A stretch of DNA of 64,000 bases, taken from Turritopsis dohrnii. Lineage: Eukaryota; Cnidaria; Hydrozoa; Anthoathecata; Oceaniidae. The position numbers and the translations under genes are program-made. A model generated the notes under the pieces. The model had not been told where the DNA came from. It did not search any database and saw only the letters and a program-made list of their open reading frames with translations. Where the stretch lies: positions 620,001 through 684,000 of the forward strand of contig BQMF02000028.1 of NCBI GenBank assembly GCA_027922465.2, written 5' to 3'. Of the stretch, positions 54,001 to 64,000 are shown piece after piece (position 1 is the stretch's first letter; every line of letters starts with the position of its first letter).

Positions 54001-54173
54001 ACCTAACTCTACTCTTTTCTACATTTGTTTGTTTACAACGGTAGCTGCCAAATTTAATATCATCCCTCATATTGACTTTGAGGTGGTTTTGAGCAATCGC
54101 TCTGCTATTCAGACCCGTCATTTACTGATTTATTATTACAGGGCCGTTAACGACCCGTTTCGGTGCGAAAGAG
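51036..54173 (-). mobile_element. piggyBac copy 2 (3138 bp, TTAA target site)
   Basis: CTCTTTCGCACC at 51036-51047 is exactly inverted at 54162-54173, with TTAA at 51032-51035 and 54174-54177. It contains a minus-strand piggyBac transposase with an intron and an internal deletion. The left 1 kb (51.05-52.0 kb) is non-coding. Confidence 0.92.
52002..54121 (-). pseudogene. piggyBac transposase copy 2 (DDE_Tnp_1_7), internally deleted
   Basis: Exon 1 (54121 or Met 53974, MSNKRKVTVDEILAAVW) ends at 53758 before GTAAGT. The intron runs 53757-53479. Exon 2 is acidic, then basic, then has IGPNRNIAPQTALDAFLLFL, WHNVDVVEMKAFLGITIAMG, YPTRQLSIDEQMIGTKSQVS (first Asp) and KKFGIKVWVLCEAQTGY. At about 52510 the protein jumps from GHRVVFDL to a stretch just before YMNGVDRCDQLLTYY (third Asp, about 52430). 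The roughly 100-residue block with the second catalytic Asp is deleted. 52208-52002 is a C-terminal Cys-rich finger (CCVCGYQKNQ, YCEKCDKFVCKNC). Confidence 0.87.
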
Positions 54174-54982
54174 TTAATTGCTACATACATACTTGCTAGG
54201 TATATAAGTTTAGCATTATGTTTTTATTTGTTGCTTTTAATATCTTCTGGGTATTCAATTATGGTTTTGGTCAAAGTAGGGCATTTTGTTGTTTCAATTA
54301 TTTTTATTAATTTGATGTTTGGTTGTGTATGCCAGGTAAAAGTCTTTAGTCTGTTCAGCTCCAGTGTTGAGTGAACCCGTATTGACTCACAGTATCGGTT
54401 GACTTTATAGACCAACTTTTGTTTTTAATTGTTATCTTTAGGATAAATGCATACTTGAATTTTCTTTTCGTTTTTTCTTTCTTTTTGTTTTATTTTTTAT
54501 TTCAATATTGTTATAGCATGATTAGGTTTTCGGTATTACAATTCAAGTATTAATTTTTTAGGTAATAATAATAAAAGCACAAAGAAATGAAACTCATGGT
54601 TTTAATCATGACGTTGATGGTTTTGGGAAGAACAGACTATATATCATTTCAAAAATTCATTAATGGTTGCAGTCGAGTAGTAACTTTGAAACAAAAGAAA
54701 AAGTTGGAAGGTATCAATTTGTTTTGAATTAACATTTTGTAATGTTTGGTTTCATATGTCTGGGTAAACAGTTCTGTGTTATATATTGCCATTTTTTTTA
54801 CATTAAAGTTACTTCTCTTCTGCGTATAAATATATATTCTGAGTCATGTTGCTATTTGTTTCTGTTTTAATCTTCTGAATGTAATAACAAATTAATGCCT
54901 GTAAAAAACTTTTACACAAGTGAAATTTTGCAACACAACGCATACTGAACATGGGTGGCGAGCGGCGCCACTCGGGCGGCTA

Positions 54983-55950
54983 TCTATATACTAATTACGA
55001 GTGTGCATCCGCTTTTTTCCCGCTTTCACTCTCTAAAATTTCGGGTCGTTTTTGCGGTCACTTATTCATAATGGAGTGTCAGACCACGACGAATAATATT
55101 TTTCTACGATTAGTATAGGGAAAAACATTGCATTGCATTTAATCGCTTCAAATGTTTTGGTTATTTGCGAGATCAAGAAACAATGGAGATCAACGAAAGT
55201 TTTGCGCAAAGATTTATTAATGTTTTTAGGGTAAGTACGCTTTAGAACTTTTTTGTTTGTTTGTTTTATTTTTTCTTATAGTATTAATAGGGTTTCTGCG
55301 TCATTACTTTTCAAATAACACGCGATTGAGGAAATGAATATCATGGTTTTTTATCATGACGGTCTGGGTTCGTAAAGAAAATCGCAATTGTTTTTAATTC
55401 ACATTTCCACACTTTTACGACTCTTGCGTTTGGTTTTTATTTACATTGGGGTATGGATATCATGAACAGTTACAGCGATTTTAATCTTTTTGTTGTTTAC
55501 CTGTACGCACAATTTATTTTTACTACTGCATATATCGTATCGTGAAAGATTTACTATGAATATTTTGATGTGTTTCAGATCTTCTCATTAAAAAGTTATT
55601 GTGTTCATAACTCCAGTGTTGAACTAATATGCTTTAGCCGGAATATCTAGAGTGTTTTTTTCTGTAATTGACGTTAGATATTTTTAATTATCGGGAACCA
55701 TTGCATTGCATCTTCAATTTATACAATTTATGTAAAAAGTGAACAAAGTGGACGCACAGCGCGTATTTTTTTTTTATGAATTAAAACCCGTGTTCTACAC
55801 GCTGTTCAAAACGAGATACTACATTCTGAACATTCTACATTCCAAACAATTGAGGAACTTTATCATACTAAAATTCATTATACTAAGCCTTTCTCTCTGT
55901 TCAGCTCACATCGATTAAAACCTGTAAAAAATTTTTACACGGGTTACTAG
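54983..55950 (+). mobile_element. Helitron family B, copy 2 (968 bp, non-autonomous)
   Basis: Begins TC at 54983 (TCTATATACTAATTACGAGT) after an A. It ends with a hairpin (CCTGTAAAAAATTTTTACAC at 55921) and GGGTTACTAG at 55941-55950. The next Helitron starts at the following base. The interior TAACTCCAGTGTTGAA near 55602 matches copy 1 at 14562. Confidence 0.8.
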
Positions 55951-56520
55951 TCTTATTATACTAGTCCGCAATTGTGCATCCCACTTTTAACTTAGAGATT
56001 GTTTGTTTTTTTGTTTTTTAATGGTCAAAATTTTCTTAATCGTGGTCATATAGCGGCAGTTCGCCCAGGCAAGACATATTCACGATTAGTATAATAGCAC
56101 ATGGCATCATTTGACGTCAGTTTTTTTATGATCACGGTGAATCATTGCATTGCATCCCCAATCGAACGCGACGTTTTTGGGGAAATATCTCGAGAACCAA
56201 TAGGGATAAATGACGTTTTTTAGGATTCGCGATAGGGGAAATTGGGTCATGCAACATTTGGGCCTAAATTTAATTTGGTACTGCGGCTATGACGTCATCA
56301 AAATCTTTGATTGATGATATTTCTCCAACGGTTGGTCATAGCGAAACGATCCCATACATTTTTTTGCTCAGTATTTCAAACTCTACAACATGGGTACATT
56401 TTCCAGTCCCGATTCCGTAATTGAAATTTTCGTCACGGGGTACGCACGCGGGAACGCGTCGTATTTCTGCAGATTCTTTTCAAAATTAAAGTCGTAAAAA
56501 ACTTTTACGCGAGATACTAG
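55951..56520 (+). mobile_element. Helitron family B, copy 3 (570 bp, non-autonomous)
   Basis: Starts TCTTATTATACTAGTCCGCA, like copy 1 at 13632. It ends GTCGTAAAAAACTTTTACGC (hairpin) and GAGATACTAG at 56511-56520, followed by T. It is joined directly to copy 2. Confidence 0.8.
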
Positions 56521-56587
56521 TAATATTATATATGTTGTATAATATTATGTATTTGTTGTATAATATTATGTATTTGATTTGTTTCAG

Positions 56588-57347
56588 GTGTATCAGAATG
56601 CTACTGTGCTATTCAGGATATTCCACATACGTTGAAGTATGTGAAAAGCTGATAGAAATCAGTAATTGCTCAAATGCTTCTTCTTTTAACCAATGCATGG
56701 AAGCATTTTACGAGCAGTTTGGTTTTGGTTATAACAAACTCAAGCCGTTGTATGGACAGAAAGATGATCTTTTACAAACCATCGCCCATCATTTCATTAT
56801 CTTTTTAAAACTTGAAGAAATTCAAAAGTTCACAAATGGGCTTGCAAGTGGAGGAGTCCTGGAAGTACTGCAAAAGTATCCTAAAGAATCTATGGAATTG
56901 TTCATGTACGAAAGTGTGAGTTCTGAAGATGTAAAACTGCCATTTTCACAAACCCATTCTACTGATGCTGAAAAGGCTGAAACAGAAGTAGACATACTTT
57001 ATAATCTACAAAATTTCATTGACGAAGTTGGTTTCGGTAAAATAAAGCAAGTGGCATGTATTGATATGAGGGATGTCGAGGATGGTATGGGGAATGAAAA
57101 AGCGTTGGTGACAAAAATTATCATGTTAGAAGATTTCTTAGTGTTCCTTTCTGGATCAAAATTGCTGCCTTCCAAGTACATCGCAGTGGAATTCAATTAT
57201 GAATTCCTCAATAATGAACGTGTTACTGTTAGTACGTGCCAGTTGAAAATATCATTTCCGACAAACGAAAGGTACAGCGAGTGTGATACGTTCTCTAACA
57301 ACCTGTTAGAAGACATGATGAACTCACCTGGATTTGGTAATGTATAA
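56588..57347 (+). pseudogene. HECT-domain (G2E3-like) gene, C-lobe exon
   Basis: After the acceptor TTTCAG the first frame reads VSECYCAIQDIPHTLKYV. A shift near 56640 gives VCEKLIEISNCSNASSFNQC, NGLASGGVLEVLQKYPKESM and DVEDGMGNEKALVTKIIMLE with FLVFLSGSKLLP. The end is VSTCQLKISFPTNERYSE, with the TC-x-x-x-L-x-x-P motif that holds the HECT catalytic cysteine, then LLEDMMNSPGFGNV and the stop at 57347. The frame is open for 230 residues, so this lobe is better preserved than the N-lobe exon. Confidence 0.8.
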
Positions 57348-57905
57348 AGACTTTTTTTATTATTGGCATCTCGCTGTAGTGTATAGTGCTTTTGTTTTTA
57401 TTGCACTAGTGTGCATTATGTTAGCATATTTTGGTTTTGATGGTTTTATTTTGTTCTCAAAGGAATCTACTCCAGCAGATTTTATCAGATTCTTTATATA
57501 GTTTATATGAATTTAGTTTTGTTGCAACTTGCACACATTTTAAAATGTTGGTAGATGGTTTAGCTGTTGTCTTAAGGGACCCTAACATGCCAAAATGATA
57601 TTTCTTTATTTACTTCCTCAGCACTTCTTGTTTTTAAATATTTCGTCCACTTTTAATATGTTTATTTTCATGTTTCTTAAAAACTTCTTCTTCTTTTCAC
57701 CATCACACATTTTTTTCGCGTAAACAACTCAAAGATAAATTCTACTAGAGCCAGTCCTAATTAAGCTTGTGACGTAATGTGATGTCTTCTCCAATTTAAT
57801 CATTCACAAAATAAAGAAGAAAGCGTGAGCATGTATTAAAAAGTTCTTTTTAAAAGGTTTTTTTAATAATATATTTTCATCAATCGTTTAAAATATCTAA
57901 ACATC
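57348..57905. other. Spacer with candidate Kolobok-like left end
   Basis: TTAA (57572-57575) followed by GGGACCCTAACATGCC could be the left terminus of the Kolobok-like element to the right, by analogy with AGGG ends elsewhere. No inverted partner was found in the window. No gene is seen in the spacer. Confidence 0.35.
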
Positions 57906-58598
57906 ATGTCAGAAATTATTGAATCTTACCGATTTGAGCCAAGAAAGTCTGAATCTGATGATGAGAATTCAGAAAGTGATACAAATTCAGACAGTTATTC
58001 CGGCAACTGCAAGAGTATGACTCTAAACACTGAGTGCTTATGCTGTCAGGAAAAAGATCAGCTTAGGAAATTTTTGAATGAAGATAAAAAAAATTTTTCA
58101 CCAGAAATATTTACAGAGTAGCTATATTAAACAACTTGATATTATATATAAGCAGTATAAATCTTTCAAACTTATGTTCAGATCGGTTGTGCATAACTCA
58201 CTTGGAAGACTTCAAGATGGTATGTTTGCAGGAGGCAGTGTTATGGGTTGCACTGGTTTCTTTGCATGATCGAGAAGGTGCGCATATTCCGAAATCAATG
58301 GAGGAAAGAAGCAACAGGTGATAGAATATTTTTTTCTCTCCTTATGGAATATTCATTCAAATGCTCAATATTTACTCGTTTTTTAATTAACAGAACATAC
58401 CGACAGTTTACGTTGTTTGTTTACTTGAGGCTTGGTAAAGGTGTCCGAAGGTTTTTACCAGCTTGTGTAGTTTCCAAAATTAGAGAAACTTTTCCAGATC
58501 CACACAATGTATATGGAATATTCGAAGGAGAGGATGAAGAAGCGGATGAAATTACGTCAGAAATAGCCAAGGCATGGGAGTGGCATTATACTTCGTAG
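57906..58598 (+). CDS. P2RX7-C-like (ballast-type) zinc-domain protein, three exons
   Basis: Exon 1 from Met at 57906 reads SYRFEPRKSESDDE, a Ser/Asp-rich stretch, then MTLNTECLCCQEKDQL (the ECxCC zinc motif). Exon 2 (after TGTTCAG, about 58182) gives LCITHLEDFKMVCLQEAVLW and a stretch to KSMEERSNR before AG/GTGATAG at 58317. Exon 3 (after TTAACAG, 58394) gives YRQFTLFVYLRLGKGVRRFL, PACVVSKIRETFPDPHNVYG and the stop at 58598. The W-C-x-C start of the zinc cluster seems reduced to GNCKSM. This matches the cytosolic C-terminal domain of P2X7 receptors (P2RX7_C), without any channel part. The exon 1 donor is unclear. It converges with the THAP transposase 60 bp away. Confidence 0.72.
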
Positions 58599-58653
58599 AT
58601 TCTAGTGACAAAAATATAAAGAACAAAGAAATCGAACTTGAAGTTTAATTTGT

Positions 58654-61569
58654 CATTAAATTAAAGTGCATATGTTTTTTTCTGCTTTCCAACAAATCTT
58701 CTTTGTTTCATCGTTCTTCCTGTTGCAGCGACATAAAAGCATGTTTCGGAGGTCTGGTGCACTTTCTTCCTAAAGCAGCTCTTTCAGCAGATTCATCGAT
58801 TATCAGCCTGAGATAGGTGTGGTCTTTTTTTTCCAGAACTTTTCGCAATACGTCCTTTTTAGTTGCCTTTCGAAAGCAGATTTTATTGCGTAGTTCACTA
58901 TCAACAACACGCTTGGCTTGCTTTCGGTTTATATTACAGTTGTTATCCATGGCTGCTAAAATTGTACCCAATTCCATCCTGTCTAGCTCAAAATGGTACA
59001 TTTTCCGCACATGCTTTAGCATAAGTGAATGATAAGACTGAAATAATTGAAATTTTAATAATGAAATAGTGATCAGTGGTGATATCACAAATTTCAATGC
59101 TTACCTCTAACTGAGTAGTGTGGGTATCCTTAGAAACTTTATGTCCTTTTTGAAACGAGTGTTACAAATAATTTTTTTTATAGCTTCATAGCTTGGGCTC
59201 AGAGGTTTCAGCCACTTCACGGTTCTTTGATCACTCTTCTCCAATGGTGCATGCTCACATTTCTTTAAATACTTGTTGCCAAGAAAATTGTGATGTTTAT
59301 TGGAAATGTGGAAAAGCACAGAAGTAAATCTTTCCACGAAAGAGTCAGAACATCCACCGCATGATGCTAGGGACCACCAAAAGTGGTTTACAATGGACTG
59401 AATCCATTCTCTAGCTAGCTCCATTCCCTATTTTTTCCCCAATGCGATCAGCTTTTTTTGCATCCCTTTAACGATGTGCCAAGGATCGAATTTGTGATTT
59501 ATATTTTGAAAACTATCATCCACCTTCATGACTTATGAAATTTGCGGATGTCTGTCGGTTGTCACTGCAATAATATTTACGCCTTCATCCAGCAATCTAT
59601 TACGAAAGAGAAGGTTTCAATTGAATGAATAAATTAAAAAAGTGACACATAAGCTACTAATTATTAAATTATTTGAGACACAACTAAATCCTTCTTTTTC
59701 CATAGCATTAGAATTTTTGACATCTGTGACAGGCACAACTTCAACATCTACAACTTCGCCCGACTGTGCATCCATCATTGTGTAGGTGCAATACTTTGCA
59801 CTGTGACCAGCGCTGTCGCATCTTCCATCACCAATTAATTTAATGCCACCCTTCGCTTTAAGTTTTTCGATGATCTGAAAATTGTCAGAAGATAAGAGTG
59901 CCAGTGAAAAAACGAAGCATTGGGCACAGAAGTACAGTTATAACTACTTACACGTTCTTTCTCATTTTCCCAAGCTTCCTTAACAACTGGAGCGATATAA
60001 TGCCTTCTCAACCTGTAGTAAGTCTGGTGGGAGATTGTCAGCATGTCTATCAACCATGAAAGTTGTTCAAACTTTTGAAATGGTATCCCAGAAAACAGGA
60101 TGCCAGCTGTCAATTTCAAATTTCCTATGCTTTTTACACAGTAAGTGTCTTTCTGTGATTTCCAATCCGTATCACAATTATTGATACAAGAAATTTTGAC
60201 ATGGCATTGCGAACCTTTATTTTTAGCTTCGCATATTTCTTGAACACCGGCACCACATTTCGGACAATATTTCAAAAGCTTTTTCAAGTTTTCCATACGT
60301 ACTAACAGCATTTTATCATGAGCATAATCTTTGCCATCATTTTCCTCTTCTGATAGATTCTCGGAGTCTTCACTGTGATCGTACCAATCCTTTGGGTCGA
60401 AGTCTACGTCATCTTCATCCTCATCTAAATTACTTAAGCCACTTGTGTTCAAGAATGAACTGTCTGAAACCGTGTTTCCAACTTCTGTACATTCATTATT
60501 TACAATATGTGATTTATTTATAAATAACTCTTTATTTACACTTCTTACATTATGTACATCATTTTCTATATGTTTATTTACAATTGGATTATGTACAGTT
60601 ATTTCATCTTTAGATTTATTACTACTCTCCCCAACAACATTTTCACTACTATACTCCATTAATTTCTCGGTTACAGCAACCTCTGGCAGAGTTTTGGCTT
60701 TGAAATACGATACAAACCGACATGGAAATTGTTTCGTCTTGGATAAACGTAGAGTAGATTGTGACTTGACTGGACTTTTGAAATAGGTGACGTTATACAG
60801 TAATCTTCTGTTTGGCAAGCAACACTTTTTGTGAAGTGCTTGCGGAAAAGAGCTTGTAATCCATCTGTACTTGTTTGCACATGCTTAGTGAATGGTTTAA
60901 TTTCGATGGTCTGTGTTTCAGCTTCTCCAAATCGAGGGACGGGTTCAACGTGAACTTCATCTGCATTGCCACTCCCAACATCCTGAACATCGTGACACTC
61001 TAAAGCTTCGTCAATTAGCTAAAATTAATGAAAATTGCTCAAAAACTTATGTGTGCAAATTCTCTATATTTTCGAAATTTTGATCGTTCACAGCATGCAA
61101 ATCGACTGAGCACAGTTTCATTGCTGTAAGACCTTATCATATTCCGTCGCATTAAATCATCAGTTCAGGACACTGCCACCGTTAACAAAGAAAAATAATG
61201 ATATATAAAAAAATATACCTCCGTTTTTCTTTTTACAATTTCTCGTCGGTTTGAAAATTGCTGTTCATTGATCGACTTTTAATGAATAAATCTGGTTGGA
61301 ACCGAATCAGATTTTAAACGGACTTTCACAGAGGTGGTAGTGAACTCTTGAGAGCAAAGGCTTAACTTTAGCTGATAGGAAGCATCAAAGCAACTTTCTT
61401 CAAAATGCTGGGAACAAAGAAAGACCTGGTCTTCTTTAGGCAAATTTGCTCTCCCTATTACGGAGAGCCACTGCTTTTTAATGACAGGATTCTTTGGCAA
61501 ACGATGATACTATACACTTTTGTTATTGCGACGCTGATTAGTACATCCAAAAGCAGCACAGTGAACCAT
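58654..61569 (-). pseudogene. THAP-domain Kolobok-like transposase, copy 3 (most complete)
   Basis: Met at 61569 starts MVHCAAFGCTNQRRNNKSV (C-x4-C); a TAG at 61510 interrupts; VFLCSQHFEESCF (C-x2-H) and SVPTRF close the THAP domain. A linker with VACQTEDYC follows (about 60820). The frame 60818-59952 has an acidic stretch and YCPKCGAGVQEI...CINNCDTDW (zinc), SGIPFQKFEQLSWLIDMLTI and YRLRRHYIAPVVKEAW. A 77-bp intron (59875-59951) precedes LIGDGRCDSAGHSAKY (first Asp). After another likely intron come NIIAVTTDRHPQI (second Asp), KFDPWHIVKGMQKKL, WIQSIVNHFWWSLASCGGC (59424-59107) and RMELGTILAAMDNNCNINRK (about 58985). It ends near 58654 with a shift. Stops at about 59534, 59436 and in the THAP exon make it a pseudogene, but a young one. 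Confidence 0.78.
59875..59951 (-). other. 77-bp intron in the THAP transposase
   Basis: On the minus strand GTAAGTAG starts at 59951 and TTTTCAG ends at 59875. It joins ENEKER to a stretch beginning IIEKLKAKGG just upstream of the GDGRCDS catalytic motif. The intron at 30805-30881 is also 77 bp. Confidence 0.7.
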
Positions 61570-62717
61570 GACTGTAATATCAAATACAGTGATTTAATCA
61601 GATAAAGTCAACCAGGAAAATCGGTGTAATGCAGAAGCACGAGAAAATTGGATACTTACTTTCTGTTCAATTTCCTCTTTTTCTTCTTTATGAGTTTAAA
61701 TGAATTATTAATAATAATGATCTCTTCAACACTTATGTTCATAATACATCATTTGTGATGAATGTTATTCACTCACATGAATAAAAGAAAGAAAAAAACT
61801 TCATTATATATGTTCATTATATTAAAACTTTCGAAATTTGTTTTTCATGAGTTTCTATACCAAATATGGACTGAAGAAACTTTTTACACATTTTTTATAT
61901 TTTTATAAGTTTTTTTCTCGGAAAAGCAAGCAATCATATTACGTCATAGTATCACGCGAAGCAAAAGAGTCTGGCATCTAGCGAAAAACGCGGTCAAAAC
62001 ATTTTTGTAATGGCGGACGAAGCACGACTATGTTTTTAAAGAATATTATCTTTGGCATATTACTTAGACAACTAGGAATAATTTTTTCAAGTTCCACATG
62101 GTAAAAGCCAGTAATACTGACGAAATAATTTTTTAACATCACATAAAAAAGATTTTCTGATCTCAGCAGTAAAGCTTGTCATTGGTATTTTGATTCCTCA
62201 TTAATGAAACTATGTGCATTAAACTTTTTGTTACTAAAGAGTGTTGTAAATAAGGAAATTTGTCTGGTCTTACTGTGAAGCATAAATGATTATGGAGTAC
62301 ATTACGGAGTGGATATATATTCACGAAAATGAAGCACATAATTTTACAATAATTGCTTAAATCTTTTGCTGTAATTTGCCAAATGTATCAGTCCAATTTG
62401 TAGAAAAGATGCTGAATTGAAGTCTTAAAAGTCATGTGCTAATGAAACATTCAGCATAAAGCACTTTCGATTTTGATATTTTGTTTAAGGTTTTATTTTT
62501 GTTAACATGACATTTTATTGACAAATACTCTTATTATGAACCGAAATCACAAAAAGAAAACGCAATATGCCTGCAAATATGTCTTTTTGTGACTTGGGTT
62601 CTCAAATAATGAACTTTTCTGTTTCACTTAATATTTTGTTATTTTTGTTATATGGTTAGATATATTCTTGCATTACTTCTAACAACAGGAAATAAATGCT
62701 AAAAGTGTCATTGCTGG
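61570..62717. other. No gene seen
   Basis: AT-rich. A right terminal repeat for the Kolobok-like element would be expected here, but I found no inverted partner of GGGACCCTAAC. Confidence 0.4.
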
Positions 62718-63336
62718 TTATGCTGAACTCTCACGATTGTTCATTTCCAAAATTAACTTTGCAAATTCCAAGAACTCGGGAGAATAATCTTCCACACAAA
62801 CACTAAACTGTCGATCTTCAAACTCAATGACTTCAGACATATCTATGTCGTTTTTTACACTACTGACTGTCAAAAAGCTGTGGTACGAAGTATAAGGTGT
62901 CCGGGCGGCCACAAGGTAATGTGGAATTATTACTTGGAGCTAGTATATGCGTGTTCCACCGTCCCACAAATTCTACTAGGTCTCGTCTTATCAAATGGAT
63001 AAAGCAGTATCGTAGGCATTCCACAGTAACAGGGTTACTGGCATCGAAAAGACCAAAACTGCTCATTTCTTTGAAAAAATCACACTACCAGATAATTCAA
63101 TCATGCTTAAACTGAGACCAAAGGGATTCTATTCGCTGGTTTGCAGTGGATGCACCAATTAGAAAACTTCCTAAACCATGAAATTCATCGTTCTGAGCTG
63201 AGCGTAAGGCAATTTGTATTGCCTCAACAATACTGTTCTCTGTGCCATCGTCGAAACGGACTCGTGTTGGAACAGTTTTTGGAATATTGTTCAACATAAA
63301 CCAATCAAAAGCCCTTTGAATGCGTAATAATTGCAT
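62718..63336 (-). pseudogene. Integrase-like (rve-type) transposase fragment
   Basis: 63336-63097 reads VPTRVRFDDGTENSIVEAIQ (an Asp of the integrase triad) and GSFLIGASTANQRIESLWSQ (the Glu region). A frame change leads to ECLRYCFIHLIRRDLVEFVG and NNSTLPCGRPDTLYFVPQLF (63066-62860), then a last acidic part to 62718. The order (GTEN; S-x-x-NQRIE; SGRP...P) is that of a multicopy family of integrase-like genes in cnidarians and fish, possibly related to Ginger transposons. The N-terminal Asp and start are missing. Confidence 0.6.
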
Positions 63337-64000
63337 TATATCTCTTTCCAGATGGAGATAACACTCAGTTTGTGATCAAAATAATGTTTTCTATCAAGTT
63401 AATTACATGTCATTCTGATTTTAACTCTGATTGTATCACTTTGAAAAATGCATAACAATTACCAAACCCATGTAATTTTCATGCATGCAATTGTTACGCA
63501 GCTTTAAATTTTCCTGTGCACAATGAAAATCAATAAATTTCGTAACACATTACAAGGTGGGTTCAAGGAATGCTCTTTAGCCAAAAGAGATTTTACTAAA
63601 AACTTTCCAAGAAGGATTTGTGCCAAAGTTTCGCGAAACAGTCGAAAAGTCAAAATGGCGTCTGAGACACACAGTTGAGTTAAGAGTTATTTGTGTGGTA
63701 ATTCCCAGTAAATGAGTTGGCCATTCCTGTTAGAAAAGATAAAGGAATGTCCATTTTATTGTTTGCTACTGATGATTCTGACATTTTGCTAATATTTAAT
63801 AAATATCAAGGTTTGAAAAAGTGCGTAATGTTTGCGAGTGCTTAATGTTTACCAACTTTGAATATATTTTAACTTTCCAGTATCTTTAAAATTCATAATC
63901 CAAATCCTTTGCACATACTGAGTAGAAAGATGAAAACAAAAGATATGCAGAATTAAGTTACTGTAATACATGTGGAAAGACAACATTTCGAGTATACCTC
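63337..64000. other. No gene seen
   Basis: Upstream of the integrase-like fragment; AT-rich, short frames only, cut by the window edge. Confidence 0.4.

Larger units (their letters stand above)
49653..54982 (+). mobile_element. Helitron-like element with family-B 5' end and GC-rich 3' end, split by piggyBac copy 2
   Basis: Starts TCTATATATACTAATTCGCG, like the element at 54983. The end at 54949-54982 has the GC hairpin type (CATGGGTGGCGAGC...GGCGGCTA) found at the 3' end of family A, though the final CTAG is degenerate. Without the 3.1-kb piggyBac it is about 2.2 kb. It encodes no Rep/helicase. The 5' and 3' borders are inferred from resemblance to other copies. Confidence 0.55.
49337..56587 (+). 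other. Apparent HECT intron, filled by Helitrons and a piggyBac
   Basis: The N-lobe exon ends in GYIAG at a GTATGA donor, and the C-lobe opens after TTGATTTGTTTCAG at 56587. The 7.25 kb between consists of three head-to-tail Helitron-like elements (49653-54982, 54983-55950, 55951-56520) plus short unique flanks. All carry Helitron TC starts, and the first holds piggyBac copy 2. Confidence 0.65.

Noticed and set aside
57906..58598. A true P2X7 receptor gene
   Set aside because: Only the cytosolic C-terminal zinc domain is encoded; there are no transmembrane segments or extracellular ligand-binding part nearby.
1..64000. CRISPR arrays, bacterial operons, rRNA or tRNA genes
   Set aside because: None seen. 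Short repeats found are microsatellites, terminal repeats or MITE subunits, and gene structure with GT-AG introns is eukaryotic.

Overview
The window is AT-rich metazoan nuclear DNA made almost entirely of transposable elements. The mix (THAP/Kolobok-like, PIF/Harbinger, pogo, piggyBac, Mutator-like, Penelope, BEL/Pao, Ty3/gypsy, CR1-like non-LTR, non-autonomous Helitrons) plus GT-AG introns points to an invertebrate. A cnidarian, perhaps a hydrozoan, is my best guess from remembered protein resemblance; no species can be read from the sequence. I see no tRNA, rRNA, bacterial operon or CRISPR array.

0-31 kb: tandem Helitrons of family A (1-1048); fragments of an unassigned multicopy family; a PIF/Harbinger element with both of its genes, its transposase split by a 5'-truncated non-LTR element (2.95-5.7 kb); another Helitron A; a broken DDE-like gene (8.0-9.9 kb); a pogo gene split by a Penelope fragment with an exact 9-bp target duplication; Helitrons A and B; a BEL/Pao element with LTRs (15.0-19.6 kb); a gypsy element with short LTRs and AAAAG target duplications (20.5-26.5 kb) carrying a 1.08-kb foldback element; a truncated Helitron A; and a Mutator-like element bounded by 18-bp inverted repeats (27.66-30.24 kb).

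31-46 kb: a Kolobok-like element (THAP gene, TTAA target sites, terminal repeats at 31846 and 39813) holds a near-full-length CR1-like retrotransposon (33.7-38.5 kb). Next comes a Penelope-like element whose reverse transcriptase is split by about 3.5 kb of insertions, including piggyBac copy 1.

46-64 kb: a THAP exon and a P2RX7-C-like cysteine-rich gene look like the remains of a second Kolobok-like element. A degenerate HECT-domain gene follows, its apparent intron filled by three head-to-tail Helitron-like elements, the first containing piggyBac copy 2. A third Kolobok-like locus (57.6-61.6 kb) carries a THAP-DDE transposase gene facing a three-exon P2RX7-C-like gene. The right edge holds an integrase-like gene fragment.

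The most notable observation is the repeated pairing of a THAP/DDE transposase with a convergent gene for a cysteine-rich domain like the P2X7-receptor C terminus. Two loci show the pair, and in one of them a TTAA mini-element sits inside the partner gene at a site whose removal would leave its frame intact. Most coding regions here are broken by stops, frameshifts or nested insertions, so almost everything is best read as transposon pseudogenes.
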